From: Imbricaverruca yamaguchii
Lineage: Eukaryota; Arthropoda; Thecostraca; Neoverrucidae
Direction of reading: 5' to 3'
NCBI GenBank assembly: GCA_034440575.1
Contig: JAOTOL010001642.1
Span: 3,398,501-3,462,500 of the forward strand
DNA length: 64,000 nucleotides
Below, piece by piece: positions 39,353 to 52,000 of the stretch. The translations under genes and the position numbers were made by a program. Positions within the stretch are counted from its first letter, which is position 1. Each line of letters opens with the position of its first letter. The notes under the pieces were generated by a model. The model was not told the DNA's origin. It was given only the letters and a program-made list of their open reading frames with translations, and made no database searches.

Positions 39353-39954
39353 ACGATATCTAGCTGTCGCAGAACCGGAACACCGGATACGGGAGGACAG
39401 GAGTACCGAATACCGACACTGATGAAACGCTTCACTGCATTTCTCGACTCGCAGTGGAGACTGTCGCTAATCAGCACACTTCAGCAATGTATCTAACATC
39501 AGACCGTACATATATGACCACAACCCTGCTTGGAGGCACGAGGCGCCGTGGCATACTGGCCAACACTCCAGTCTACCGCATTCCAATAATGTTCTTTTTC
39601 CGTTAGGTTTGGGATGTCGAAGCGAGTACAGTAGGATGTCTCTTGACATTGCATATAAGTTCTTGAAACACAATTTTAATCCAACAGCGTGCTCATACGT
39701 GAATCTTTTTTCTTTGATTTTAGATACCTAATTCAGGGATAACTTTCAGCGATAACAATTCAAAACGCCTATCCTTATGAACTGAAATTGTATAGCAGAC
39801 CATAGCATTAGGCCTTTTACCTGGACTTGTGCTCAGTGATATTCGTACAGCACAGTCCGCAATGCTAATTATGAGCATGTTGCTTATCCACAGGATACTG
39901 GTGGAAATTATATATCAAGTCTTATGAAGACATTACCAAGCACGATGTCGATAC

Positions 39955-40025
39955 TTCGTTGGTTGGTTCGTTGGTTATTTAGGCTTAAGGGCGCATCGAC
40001 TGCGATGGTCATACAGTGCACAGAT
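39955..40025 (-). mobile_element. Fourth SINE type, minus-strand tail fragment
   Basis: GTTGGTTCGTTGGTTATTTA followed by GGCTTAAGGGCGCATCGACT is the reverse complement of the tail at 20103-20158, extended by a few bases. It is bounded by TTGGTT repeats; no clear duplication was found. Confidence 0.65.
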
Positions 40026-40989
40026 GCTTCGTCGGGAGTGATGCCGTTTAGTGAAAGTGGCGTATTCCACGATATTTCACGGATAATTTATCACTGCCAG
40101 TCTATCTACCTGTAAGCCGTACCCCACCATCCAGCGGAATCCCCGATAACTCAATCCACAACCAACTGCTGAATGGTGCCGGCACAAAGCACTACGCAGT
40201 TTTTTTCTCTCAAATTAACATGCTCAACACTTGATCCCATTCCTTCTTGATCTGGCCGTTAATTAAACCCAGGCTGCATGCTTCAAATTGAAGAGCATTT
40301 TGACCTTGTATGATGTGATCAGCGCGATTTATGACGCCGTCTTAATTGCCGCTGTAAATCGTCGCGTGGGCGCGTGCGTGACTGAGACTATCCGGTGACC
40401 CTGCACACCCGACACCCGCCGCGCTGATGTTCCGCCGGCAACATTCCGCGGAGACTTCCTTGCCGGACCCGCCCGGCGGGTTCGCATCGTTGTGTTGTCG
40501 GGAGGCCGATTCGTGCCCCCGCCGACCGTCTCGCCAGTCTCCGGGTGAGTCATATCGTGCTGCAGATCGCCGACCGGCCGACCGGTCGGTCGCCGGGGAA
40601 GATATTTGAATGCGGCGCGGTGGACCGCGACCTCTGTCACAGCCGCGGTCACAACTCGTGGTCGCGGCCGCCGCTGTGACTGTGAGTTGTGGGTGACGTG
40701 TTGGTCATGCAGCGCGCCCTGCTGAATCGGTAGCGGCCGTCGTATGTATAGACTTGAGGTCTTACTCAGCGGGACTGGATGGTCGGCCACAGGCTGGATA
40801 TCCGGGAACTGACGGTGCCGGCGGTGACGGTGCTGGGGTGGGGAGGAGTCGGGCGTCCCCCTTCTGCCCAGGTGGCAGCAGCTGTGTTCGCGGGCACTAC
40901 CTGGAACCGATTGACTCGAACCCACCGGCGTCTGCTATCATTAGCCCGTTAGTGGCGGTGCGGCCCGAGGTCCGAGGCTGGAGCCCCGA

Positions 40990-41225
40990 CAGGCAGTCGA
41001 TGGGGCCTGATCCGCGCTGCACACATGTCTGGCCAGGTACCACTGGGGCCGTGCGGCCCCGGGCCCGGCAGGCAGGCTATGGAGCGTGGTCCGCGCTGCA
41101 CACATGTCTGGTCCGGTACCACTGAGACCGTGTGGCCCCGGGGCCCGGCAGGCAGTCTATGGAGCGTGGTCCGCGCTGCACACATGTCTGGCCAGGTACC
41201 ATTGGGACCGTGCGGCGCACCAGAA
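40990..41225. repeat. 79-bp tandem repeat, 3 copies
   Basis: Units begin GGCAGTCGATGG, GGCAGGCTATGG and GGCAGTCTATGG at 40990, 41069 and 41148. All contain GCTGCACACATGTCTGGYC and a GGTACCA(C/T)T site. Confidence 0.95.
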
Positions 41226-41369
41226 AACTATGCAGCGCCCTGCGGACTGGCGGCCCTGTCACGGTCGGTTCCGCCGCAGCGGGACAGGCGCCGGCAGCTG
41301 GACAGATTTGGTCCGGTATTTTTATATATAAATAAATTTGATCTTGATCTTTGATAAATAAATTTGATC

Positions 41370-41590
41370 TCATTGGCTGGGGTGGCTTTATGAACCAGGG
41401 TCCTATTGCTAAGCAGAGCTTGCAGCGTGAACCCTGGCCCCACCACCCGATCAATGAATTCCAGTTCAGCTGCAGAATTTTGACCGGAAGTTTAACGTGC
41501 CGTCAGTGCACCGACACTGCCGTCTGGTAGCTCGTCCACGGCTACCGGATACTATTTCCTAGTTAGTCTCCGCCAACTAGCCTGGATAGA
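41370..41590 (+). repeat. Dispersed repeat, copy A
   Basis: It shares an ordered series of words with 62960-63170: GAGCTTG, CGTGAA-CCTG, ACCACCC, TTTTGAC-GG-AGTTTAA, GT-CACCGACAC, CGCCAACT and CCTGG. No tRNA head or coding part was seen. Confidence 0.45.
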
Positions 41591-42464
41591 GAGCATGCGA
41601 ATGCGATTATCCGCTGCGAGAATCAAATCGGACACTTATCTGTAGGTGCTGTATAAATCTTTTATCGCTTGCAGACGTGTCATTCTGTGGAGACGGCTTG
41701 TTTAAGTTCTGGTGAGAGTACCGGTGTCGAGCTAGGTACGCGCGCGTGTGTATGTGTGTGTATGTATGTGTATGTGTGCTCATGTCGGGCGCTGGCGACC
41801 GTCATTCGCTGCATCTCTCGCGCTCCGGGTATTGTGATCGTCAGCTCTGAATACGACCCTTCTGGTATCGGTTCACTACTTTGCTGTGACGGTGCATCGA
41901 AGGAATGAGTTCAGAGTTCAGCTTGGCGGTGTAAACTATTCCTAGAAGCTACTACTAGCACCCGCCCGCATGGTGTGTGCTATCTATTGTTATCGCGCCA
42001 CAACGGATAAAACTAGCGTTGTTTTTTCCGTGTCAATGACGCATTGACGAGTATGCAAAGCTATCACAACTATGAATATGCCCAGCCAATATTGCAAAGA
42101 TGGGCCGTTTCTAGTTGTCTTTTTTAGACTAAATTGTGCTGTTTTGCAACGAACTGCACTGATAAGGTGCTCAGTATTTACTGGAAAGCTCAATCTGAGT
42201 TTCTGATGTTACAGGCTCGAATAAAAATATCCTCTTCGCATTCGATGATTCATACATTTTCCTCTCCACATCCAGGATAGCAACAGAGGATCCAGCCCTG
42301 CACCGGACAGCTGCTCTCATAGCTTGCAGTGGCCCGGGTGACCGCAAGGTGACTAACGGCCAGGACGTGACCCGGCGACACTCGGACACCCACGTGGCAC
42401 TATGGCCGTGACACAGCTGACCCCCAGCGACGTCCGTTGTTGACCCGGTCTTTTCTCGCCACAG

Positions 42465-43019
42465 GTGCGGCGGCGGCGGCGCTGGCGTTAGTGGCCGTCG
42501 CGGCGGCGGCACAGCCGGGTCCGGTGACGTTCTCGGGCAACTCGTTCATGCGGCTGCCGAGCCGCACGGCCGACCTGCGCGGCCTGGTCGGCCTCAGCTT
42601 CCGCAGCTGCGAGTACGGCACGCTGCTCGAGCAGCACGGCCAGGCCGACTCGTTCGACCTGGACCTGCTGGCCAACGGCACGCTGCGGCTGATCGTGCGC
42701 GCCGGCGACGCCACCGACTGGGAGAGCGTGGCCGGCGCGGCGCTCAACGACAACCGGTGGCACCGCGTGGCGCTGCGCTTCCGGCTGGGCCGGCTCACGC
42801 TGCAGGTGGACGGCCGCGAGGCGGCGCTGGTGGCGGCCGAGCGGCCGCCGCGGCGCGCCCAGGTGCTGACCGCCGCGCTGGCCGCCGCCGACCAGCTGGT
42901 CGGCAGGAACTTCAAGGGATGTCTGCTGAGCGGGCCGGGCGTGCCGCTGGGCGACCCGGCCGCACAGACCATGAACGTGGTGCGCGGTCGCTGCACGCTG
43001 CCCGAGACGGAGACGTGCG
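42465..43019 (+). CDS. Exon with signal-peptide end and laminin-G domain
   Basis: Acceptor ttttctcgccacag ends at 42464, giving a phase-1 start; the donor TGC G|GTGAGT ends the exon at 43019, again phase 1 (185 codons). The first 18 residues are Ala/Leu/Val-rich and end AAAAQPG, like a signal-peptide h-region and cleavage site. The LamG part has an N-glycosylation-like NGT, the WHRV strand, LTLQVDG and a closing disulfide pattern (FKGCLLSG...RGRC). The last 25 or so bases and the donor are the founder unit of the 49-bp array that follows. Confidence 0.85.
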
Positions 43020-46000
43020 GTGAGTGTGCAATTTCCCGCCCACATCCTGCCCGAGACGGAGACGTGTGGTGAGTGTGCCGGCCCCCGCCCATATCCTGCC
43101 CGAGACGGAGACGTGCGGTGAGTGTGCCGACAAACCGCCCATATCCTGCCCGAGACGGAGACGTGTGGTGAGTGTGCAATTTCCCGCCCACATCCTGCCC
43201 GAGACGGAGACGTGTGGTGAGTGTGCCGACCCCGCCCACATCCTGCCCGAGACGGAGACGTGTGGTGAGTGTGCCGGCCCCCGCCCACATCCTGCCCGAG
43301 ACGGAGACGTGTGGTGAGTGTGCCGGCCCCCGCCCACATCCTGCCCGAGACGGAGACGTGCGGTGAGTGTGCAATTTCCCGCCCACATCCTGCCCGAGAC
43401 GGAGACGTGTGGTGAGTGTGCCGGCCCCCGCCCATATCCTGCCCGAGACGGAGACGTGTGGTGAGTGTGCCGACCTCGGCCCCACATCCTGCCCGAGACG
43501 GAGACGTGTGGTGAGTGTGCCGACCCCCGCCCACATCCTGCCCGAGACGGAGACGTGCGGTGAGTGTGCCGACCCCCGCCCACATCCTGCCCGAGACGGA
43601 GACGTGTGGTGAGTGTGCCGGCCCCCGCCCATATCCTGCCCGAGACGGAGACGTGTGGTGAGTGTGCCGGCCCCCGCCCATATCCTGCCCGAGACGGAGA
43701 CGTGTGGTGAGTGTGCCGACCCTCGCCCCACATCCTGCCCGAGACGGAGACGTGTGGTGAGTGTGCCGGCCCCCGCCCATATCCTGCCCGAGACGGAGAC
43801 CTGTGGTGAGTGTGCCGACCCCCGCCCACATCCTGCCCGAGACGGAGACGTGTGGTGAGTGTGCCGACCCCGCCCACATCCTGCCCGAGACGGAGACGTG
43901 TGGTGAGTGTGCCGGCCCCCGCCCATATCCTGCCCGAGACGGAGACGTGTGGTGAGTGTGCCATTTCCCGCCCACATCCTGCCCGAGACGGAGACGTGTG
44001 GTGAGTGTGCCGGCCCCCGCCCATATCCTGCCCGAGACGAGACCTGTGGTGAGTGTGCCGACCTCGGCCCCACATCCTGCCCGAGACGGAGACGTGTGGT
44101 GAGTGTGCCGACCCCCGCCCACATCCTGCCCGAGACGGAGACGTGTGGTGAGTGTGCCGACCCCCCGCCCCATCCTGCCCGAGACGGAGACGTGTGGTGA
44201 GTGTGCCGACCCCCGCCCACATCCTGCCCGAGACGGAGACGTGTGGTGAGTGTGCCGACCCCCGCCCACATCCTGCCCGAGACGGAGACGTGTGGTGAGT
44301 GTGCCGACCCCCGCCCACATCCTGCCCGAGACGGAGACGTGTGGTGAGTGTGCCGACCTCGGCCCCACATCCTGCCCGAGACGGAGACGTGTGGTGAGTG
44401 TGCCGACCCCCGCCCACATCCTGCCCGAGACGGAGACGTGTGGTGAGTGTGCCATCCCCCGCCCACATCCTGCCCGAGACGGAGACGTGTGGTGAGTGTG
44501 CCGACCCCGCCCACATCCTGCCCGAGACGGAGACGTGTGGTGAGTGTGCCGACCCCGCCCACATCCTGCCCGAGACGGAGACGTGTGGTGAGTGTGCCGA
44601 CCCCCGCCCATATCCTGCCCGAGACGGAGACGTGTGGTGAGTGTGCCGACCCCCGCCCACATCCTGCCCGAGACGGAGACATGTGGTGAGTGTGCCGACC
44701 TCGGCCCCACATCCTGTGCCCGAGACGGAGACGTGTGGTGAGTGTGCCGACCTCCTCCCCGTCCTGCCCGAGACGGAGACGTGTGGTGAGTGTGCCGACC
44801 CCCGCCCCATCCTGCCCGAGACGGAGACGTGTGGTGAGTGTGCCGACCCCTGCCCACATCCTGCCCGAGACGGAGACGTATGGTGAGTGTGCCGACCTCG
44901 GACCCCACATCCTGCCCGAGACGGAGACGTGGGGTGAGTGTGCCGACCCCCGCCCACATCCTGCCCGATACGGAGACGTGTGGTGAGTGTGCCGACCCCC
45001 GCCCCATCCTGCCCGAGACGGAGACATGTGGTGAGTGTGCCGACCTCGGCCCCACATCCTGCCCGAGACAGAGATCTGTGGTGGGAGTGTCGGTACTCCC
45101 CGTCTGTACTCGCACCACATTGCCGCTCTGTAGGAAGCTCGCGCTCTCTTTGTTCTGGTCTACTGGAAGTGTTCCGTGGTAGTCCAAGCCGTAAAATCGT
45201 TGACAGGATACAGCAAGCTGAAAAATGGCGAAGTGCTGAACGACGAATTTTGCATAAGGGATGTTCGCGTATGCTGTTACATTTTGCATGTGTAGAAAGC
45301 AAAGATGCAGCACAGCTGTTCTGCATTCAATGCGTTTCTCCCAAAATAATCAAGTTTACGTCTTCCATTCAGAAAATAGCGTGTCCAACATATTTTCCTT
45401 TGTCGTGCTAGATGCATCGGCTACACCACCGTTGACTGTGCGAGGGATGAATGAGCCCTCAATATTAAACACATTAGCTTCGCTAGTGCAGATGTCGCAT
45501 GCACGGAAAGTACTTAAATACCGGATTATCTCCGTCAGCACTTGTAGCGTAGCAGGGTCATCGATGTTGATGTCATGACGAAGCCACGGCTTAGAGCGAA
45601 GTAAGGAAGGCTTAGACACCATCGTGTCCTGAGCACGTAGCTCATCACCATGACACACTAGGTCAAACTTGTGCCCATGTAGTTTTTCAATTCAAAATAG
45701 CCGGCGCCATGTGGTAGTTCGCACCAACTGAATTTCAAAGTGCCAGCGAACAGTCGATTGAAGATGAACAGATCGCCAACTAACATCATGCAGCGCTTTT
45801 TGCGCATTTGTATATGCGCACTTCTTACTTTTGCTCGAAAGACATACATCATTAAAGTATTCCCAAAAATAAGTGTGAAATGTTACGTATTTTAAATTCA
45901 ACACTGCCATGCTGTTGTGTGCCATCAAGTATCAAGCTGGTGGGCCAGTGCAGGCTTATGTAAGTGATACAAGTGATTTCAGTGATGGGAAATGCTGTCT

Positions 46001-49000
46001 GCGTTTTCAGTGGTACATAGACTCGTTACATAGACTCATTCAGTTGGGTCTATATAACGAGCTATACTCAAGATGAAGAGCTATACTCAAGATGGCGTTT
46101 TTATGCAGGTCGAAGCTTATTTAAATCCATATTGTTTCCATCGCTCCCATGTAACTGATGCTAAAGGAGCGACGACAAATATAGGTCAGTGTCGATATAG
46201 GAAAATCATGTCATCGCAAGATACTTCGCTCCGCAGTGACGTCACGCACACAGCTAGTGTGTATTGATATTCCTATTTATGGCCCAGTTTTTTTTTCCGT
46301 TGAGTATTCCACTGCGGGTACGAACTTCAAAGAAACTTGCAGCAAGACATCAAGCTACCACAAGCGTCCAAGCTTGCCAGGCTTACAGAAATTGCCAAGC
46401 CATTGACGATCTCAATTCGAATGTGTCTCACCTGGGGCCTGTTCAGGTTGTGTGACCGGGCCTTCTTTTCGAGGAAACTCGACCAAGAAGTACCAGGAGC
46501 TAAAAGCCTGTCCCCAATACACCAACACGGAATACTTTCCTAACTCAGATGTAACCACGCCTGCGATATATGGGCGCCCGCTTGCTTAGCTCGTTCGCTC
46601 CGGCTCTTCCCTTCAGGACGATCGACAGTTTTGTTCAGGCAGAAGATTTGCAACAGTCCGCTGCCGTGTTTCGCCTTCTTCCTCTCATTGCATATATAAC
46701 AAATTAGCTTCTTTCTTACCATGTAACTTCCATAAGGCGCAAATAGTAAATCTAGCCGTGGGCCTTGCGCTAAATTGTGCCATCTTGGAGATGCATCCCT
46801 GATGTCCCCGAGGTTGAGTCCTCAGCACCGTCAAACTGGCCTCATCCAAGCTTTGTTGCGGATGCATCTCTGATACCCTGAGGTTGAGTTCTCAACACCG
46901 TTAGACTCACCTCATCTAAGTCCTGTTTGGGATGCATCCCTGATGTCTCCGAGGTTGAGACCTTAACACCGTTACCGGTAGATTCACCTACTCTAAGTCT
47001 TGTTGGGAATTAATTCCGTATGTTCCTGAGATTGAGCCCAGTTAGACTCACCGGATGTACGTCCTTTATATGAAGTGCTCATCTCCATTCCGTGTGACGT
47101 GTGATCGTGTGTCGTCTGTGGGCATAAAGCGGCAATAATCGATGAAGCGGCTGCTTTTCTGGCGACTGAAGCGCCCGCCGCGTGGACATTATGTTGGAGC
47201 ACCGCGTAGTTGTTGTATCCGCGGCAACTAGTGCGATTGTGTGATAAGATACTGACAGATGGCTGTCTGTACGATAGTGTGGAACTCTGTAGACTTATGA
47301 TTGCCCTCCTCCTCCCTGTATGCGTAGTATCATGACACCAGCGGGGGAAGGCGGGGGAGTGGGGTCGCAACTGCAGATCAACGCCTACACTCACGCACCC
47401 ACACGTACGCACGAGCGCACGCACGACACGCATACACACATGGAGAGGACGGAAGGGGCATTGAAATTATTTTGAAGTGCTTAAAGCAGAAGCTATTGCT
47501 GCCTAGATCAGAATATTGTATGCATGACCGCAGTGGTTCGTTCAACTATATCATATAGTCTACATCTATTCACTAAATGCAGTTTAAATATATACTCCAT
47601 GTCAGAAGATCTTCTTTCTCGTAGGCGTCTTATTGTTTTCGTGCTTAATTCCATGTGCTCCGTTATGACCGTCATTTTCGCATTCTGAGCTAAGCATTGA
47701 AAAATATGTTGATTTGTAGACATATCACCATAAAAAGCGGCTAGAAATGCGTGTACGTTACAAGCATGGTGCAGAAGAAGTGCACACACAAAATGACCAA
47801 CCTTTTAGCATCAAGACGATGTTTGAGTTGATGTTATTTGGTGATCGACACGTAAGGATGGTGGCGGAATTCTGCGAGGTGTCGCTTCCCGTGAGGCTCG
47901 CGAGAGGCGGGTAGGAAAATGCTGCCTGTGCGTGAATAACTCCGGCATAGCCCAAGCATAACGTCGCCACCGGTGGAACAGAGTACCGGTACACTTAATA
48001 GAACTCGCCTTTGGTGTGCTTCCGACGCTCGGTAGCGGTTCTGCAGTAGGTGTGCTCAAACCTTCACATTTCAATAGGCTGCTGTTGTGCAAGCAGGCCT
48101 GCAAATAAGCGCAACACACACCGTCGTATTATGTCGGATAATCCACTCATTCCTTAAGGTGCTATCGCTATCATAGAGTGGACGCAAATCATGTCGGAGG
48201 AAATACACTCGAGGCTTGAGAAGGGAAGCAAGCCAATGATTGCTGCTCTCCAGTCTTATTCTTTCATCTCTAGTGATTGCTTTCCTGTTGTGCTGTACCA
48301 TTACTCTTTCACTCACTTAAGTTGTTGATTGGGGGATGTGATTTAAAATTAGACGGAGAGAGACCACTCGCCATGGGCAATAAATGTAAAACAAATTAAA
48401 GTATGTTTGTGGGTAACGAGATACTGGAAAATGATTGATGTGTATGTAGTCCGTCCGACTTTCGCCCATGCGAACATGGGTCGGAAATTGGATGACTGGC
48501 GACATTGGCCATCCAATGATTGCTACGGCTAGTTGGCGTTCTTAGAAATCTGGAGTAGCAGCCGTTATTCGCGGAATAAGCCATGAATGCTCAATTTCGT
48601 CCATAATGAATGCCTGACTCGTCCTTGCAAGCTGCAGCTGACAGCTTTGTGCTGACGTATCCAAGTGTGCTGCCGCCACGGCAGCTGGTGTGTGCCGGAA
48701 ATGAGGCACCATTATGGCCCAGATGACCATTTTCCGTTGGCCACTGCAGCTGCAGGGAGCGTCGCCTTTGATGTACCGAGTGTGTGGAGGTGCCCACATC
48801 ACAGTTACAGTTAGCTTTCTCTTCGATTATGCGTCGCTACTTCATAGCATTTCACTTATAATGTAGCGTGTACTGCCAACTAACGTTATTTTATGGTGAC
48901 ATAGTTTCTCAGTTATAAAGTATATGCTTCCTTTGTCATGCTTTTATTCAGCTTTCCATACTTCTCTCGATTTTCCAAGCGGTATATGACCGTTACTAGA

Positions 49001-52000
49001 ACACCAGGGCACGCATAGGCACATCATTCTGCAACTGGTTGTGTGATGATTCTGGCTGGAATGTTCGTGGTGCCTGGGTTCACATCTGTCGTCCGGAAAT
49101 CGCCAGTAATCGGCCACGCAGGACTGCCCCGTGATGTCCGCCTTCGCCTAGACCCTGCGGCGCCCATTTGGTGACCTTGCGCGTTCCTGTCCGATGACCA
49201 CAAGGCTTGCCATCCAATTACCCAGGTATTTGGCCTTTCACCATATTCGGGGGTCAGGACACATTATTATGCACGTCTCGCATCGGCAAGCCACAAATTC
49301 ACCAGGCGGTGGTGTAGTGAGAGGTGACCCATTCGCCAGACGGTGGGGTGGCGAGAGGCATGAGCCAGACGGTGGAGGTGGAAGAACCTATTCGCCAGAC
49401 GGTGGGGTGGGAGGGGGAGGGGTGGCGAGAGGTGACTTATTCGCCAGACGGTGGGGTGGCGAGAGGCGACCTATTCGCCAGACGGTGGTGTAGCGAGAGG
49501 TGACCTATTCGCCAGACGGTGGGGTGGCGAGAGGTGACCTATTCGCCAGACGGTGGGGTGGCGAGAGGTGACCTATTCGCCAGACGGTGGGGTGGCGAGA
49601 GGCGACCTATTCGCCAGACGGTGGGTGGCGAGAGGTGATGGGGGGGGGGGGGGTGACCTATTCGCCAGACGGTGGGGTGGCGAGAGGTGACCTATTCGCC
49701 AGACGGTGGGGTGGCGAGAGGTGACCTATTCGCCAGACGGTGGGGTGGCGAGAGGCGACCTATTCGCCAGACGGTGGGGTGGCGAGAGGCGACCTATTCG
49801 CCAGACGGTGGGGTGGCGAGGGACAACAGGCAGATATTGAGTACATATCTTACTAGGTGGGTGCTATCGAACATCGGCGGGTCAAACTTGCCTTCACCTG
49901 ACGCAATCATTCCGAAGTTAACTAAATCTGTCCTAACTGTGTCCCAATAAATGCGCCCCGAAATGGTGCATGAAAACAGCGAAATCTTGTAAGGTAAATG
50001 GAGATAAAATAGCATATCAGAAGCAAAGAAATATTAGGAACCTTAAGGGTACGAACTACAAAATATGTTCACTGTACATAATCGTGTTCAACTTTGGTTT
50101 GTTCTCTCGTTCCCTTCGTCATCACGGACTCTCCTCGGTACAGCTCCCTCCCTTATCATTAAAAATATATATGTTGCCATTTGTTGATTTAGCTCATGGA
50201 CCATATGTTCGTATTTGTGACACAACGCAATGCTCGTCATCTTTGATCGATTCCTGTCAGAAACCGAACCCCAAAAGGTCGAGTTGCTGCTTATCTGTGT
50301 GTAATACATTATCTCAGCTACTGCAGTCGACTCTGTGGGTCCGACACCGCCACGCTGCTATCTGCATCACGTGACGTGCTTCTGCGTGATTCCCCTTCTC
50401 AGATGGCTACAACCCGGGCGCACCGTCGCCGTGCTTCTCCCAGCCGTGTCGTCACGGCACCACGTGCACGCCGCACGCGGACGGCACGAGCTACACGTGC
50501 GCCTGCACACAGCGGTACTCCGGCCAGGACTGTGAGCTGGATAACGGTAGGTGATGGCTCCCGGATCTGTTGTGTGAGCAGCGATAGTCCGTTTGCAGGT
50601 ACATCTGTGACTGAGGTGCGGTCGGTTGCTAAGGCTACCTACCTGCTCAGGAGTTGTAAGATGTGTGGAGTTTGTCAGTGTAAAACGCCTCTGCCATATT
50701 TTGAGAGCGTATTGAAAGTTGGCTACATGTTCAGATTTGAAAAGTTTGCGTCATGTCAGGAGCAGGGGGGGGGGGGGCAACAATAATTGACTGATGCTGC
50801 GTTTCAATGCGAACACTCCATAGATTATGCTGTATGCAGGGTTGCTTTAAAAAGACGCTTGGATATGAAAGGAGACCATTTGTCGAAATATAATATGTTA
50901 TTGTTATTGAATGAGAAAATTAATCGTATTTTCAGGATATGTTGAAATATTTCATATACGCACATCTCTTTATTTAAAAAAGCCGAATAAAATTGATCGG
51001 TACTGAATTTGTGTGCGATGATGCAAATCCTGCGCATCAAATAGATGCAATGTCTACAAATAGGTAATGCAGTTATGTCACTATTCTCATAGGCAGAGTA
51101 TATTACAATATGCAATATAGCCATGCAGAGTGCAAGAATTTGGTAATATGTAAAAACTAAGCTTAACCACACACTGAATTGCAGTCCGTTTTGTTTTGTA
51201 TTTGGTTCGCTGTGTTTTGTTATCCGCACCTAAATTCAGAACGGAGCTCCACCATGGTATTCTTCTGAGTAATAAGACAGGTCGTATATTTGACATATTT
51301 TGTGTATCCCGATACCAAGGCTAGATATACTCTCACACACTGGGGGGGTCCAGGTCATATTTTTAGGGCATATCAGATTGAGTAGAGGAAATGGCATTGG
51401 CATTAGCTGGGCCCAGGATGCTAAACCAGGGGGTCCAGCCATGCTTGAGACTACGTTGGATTGTTGGTTGGTTATTGGTTTTACGACACATCGACCGTTC
51501 AGTCCTGTGGCCTCGCCAATCTCTCACGCCGATTGACCGCGGGCGAAGATTAGCGACAGGTGAGACTCGAACCCAGAATCTTTCGATTGCGGGACGGACA
51601 ACTTACTCCTAGACTACCCGTCCCCGCTTGAGACTACGTGTACTTTCCTAATCGAACAACATATTTCCTTAACTTCGACAATCAATTTGCCTCAAAACAC
51701 TTATGAAACTAACACTATTCATTACAGCTGCTCTATTCTTTTGAGTTTTGGTAGTCCAAGCGTTGCGTGAGGCCGCAAGTCCTCTTCGCTCAATCGCATC
51801 GATGTGACTGTAGTCTGGAGTGCATGTTCGACGGTACCGGGTACCTGCCACAAACGCCAACACTTTGGTCACAATCACGAACAGGTCAACATCTATGGAA
51901 AGTCTGCCAATGCCGTGGACGTTTGTCAGGTGACAGATGTCTGGCTTTCACGTCTGTCAGGTGTGCATGCAGCAGTCTGTCAGATCTGCAGACTCGACTG

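Larger units (their letters stand above)
38420..40990. other. Mostly non-coding; a CpG-rich block at 38440-38740
   Basis: The block at 38440-38740 is open in several frames on both strands, as expected for GC-rich DNA, and has no recognised domain. The signal-peptide exon of the LamG/EGF gene should lie somewhere upstream of 42465, but I could not place it. Confidence 0.45.

Noticed and set aside
42400..45326. Minus-strand frames of 804, 906 and 941 codons
   Set aside because: All three frames are open because a 49-bp unit without minus-strand stops is repeated about 42 times. The peptide is a repeat artefact, and the array is explained by the plus-strand exon boundary.
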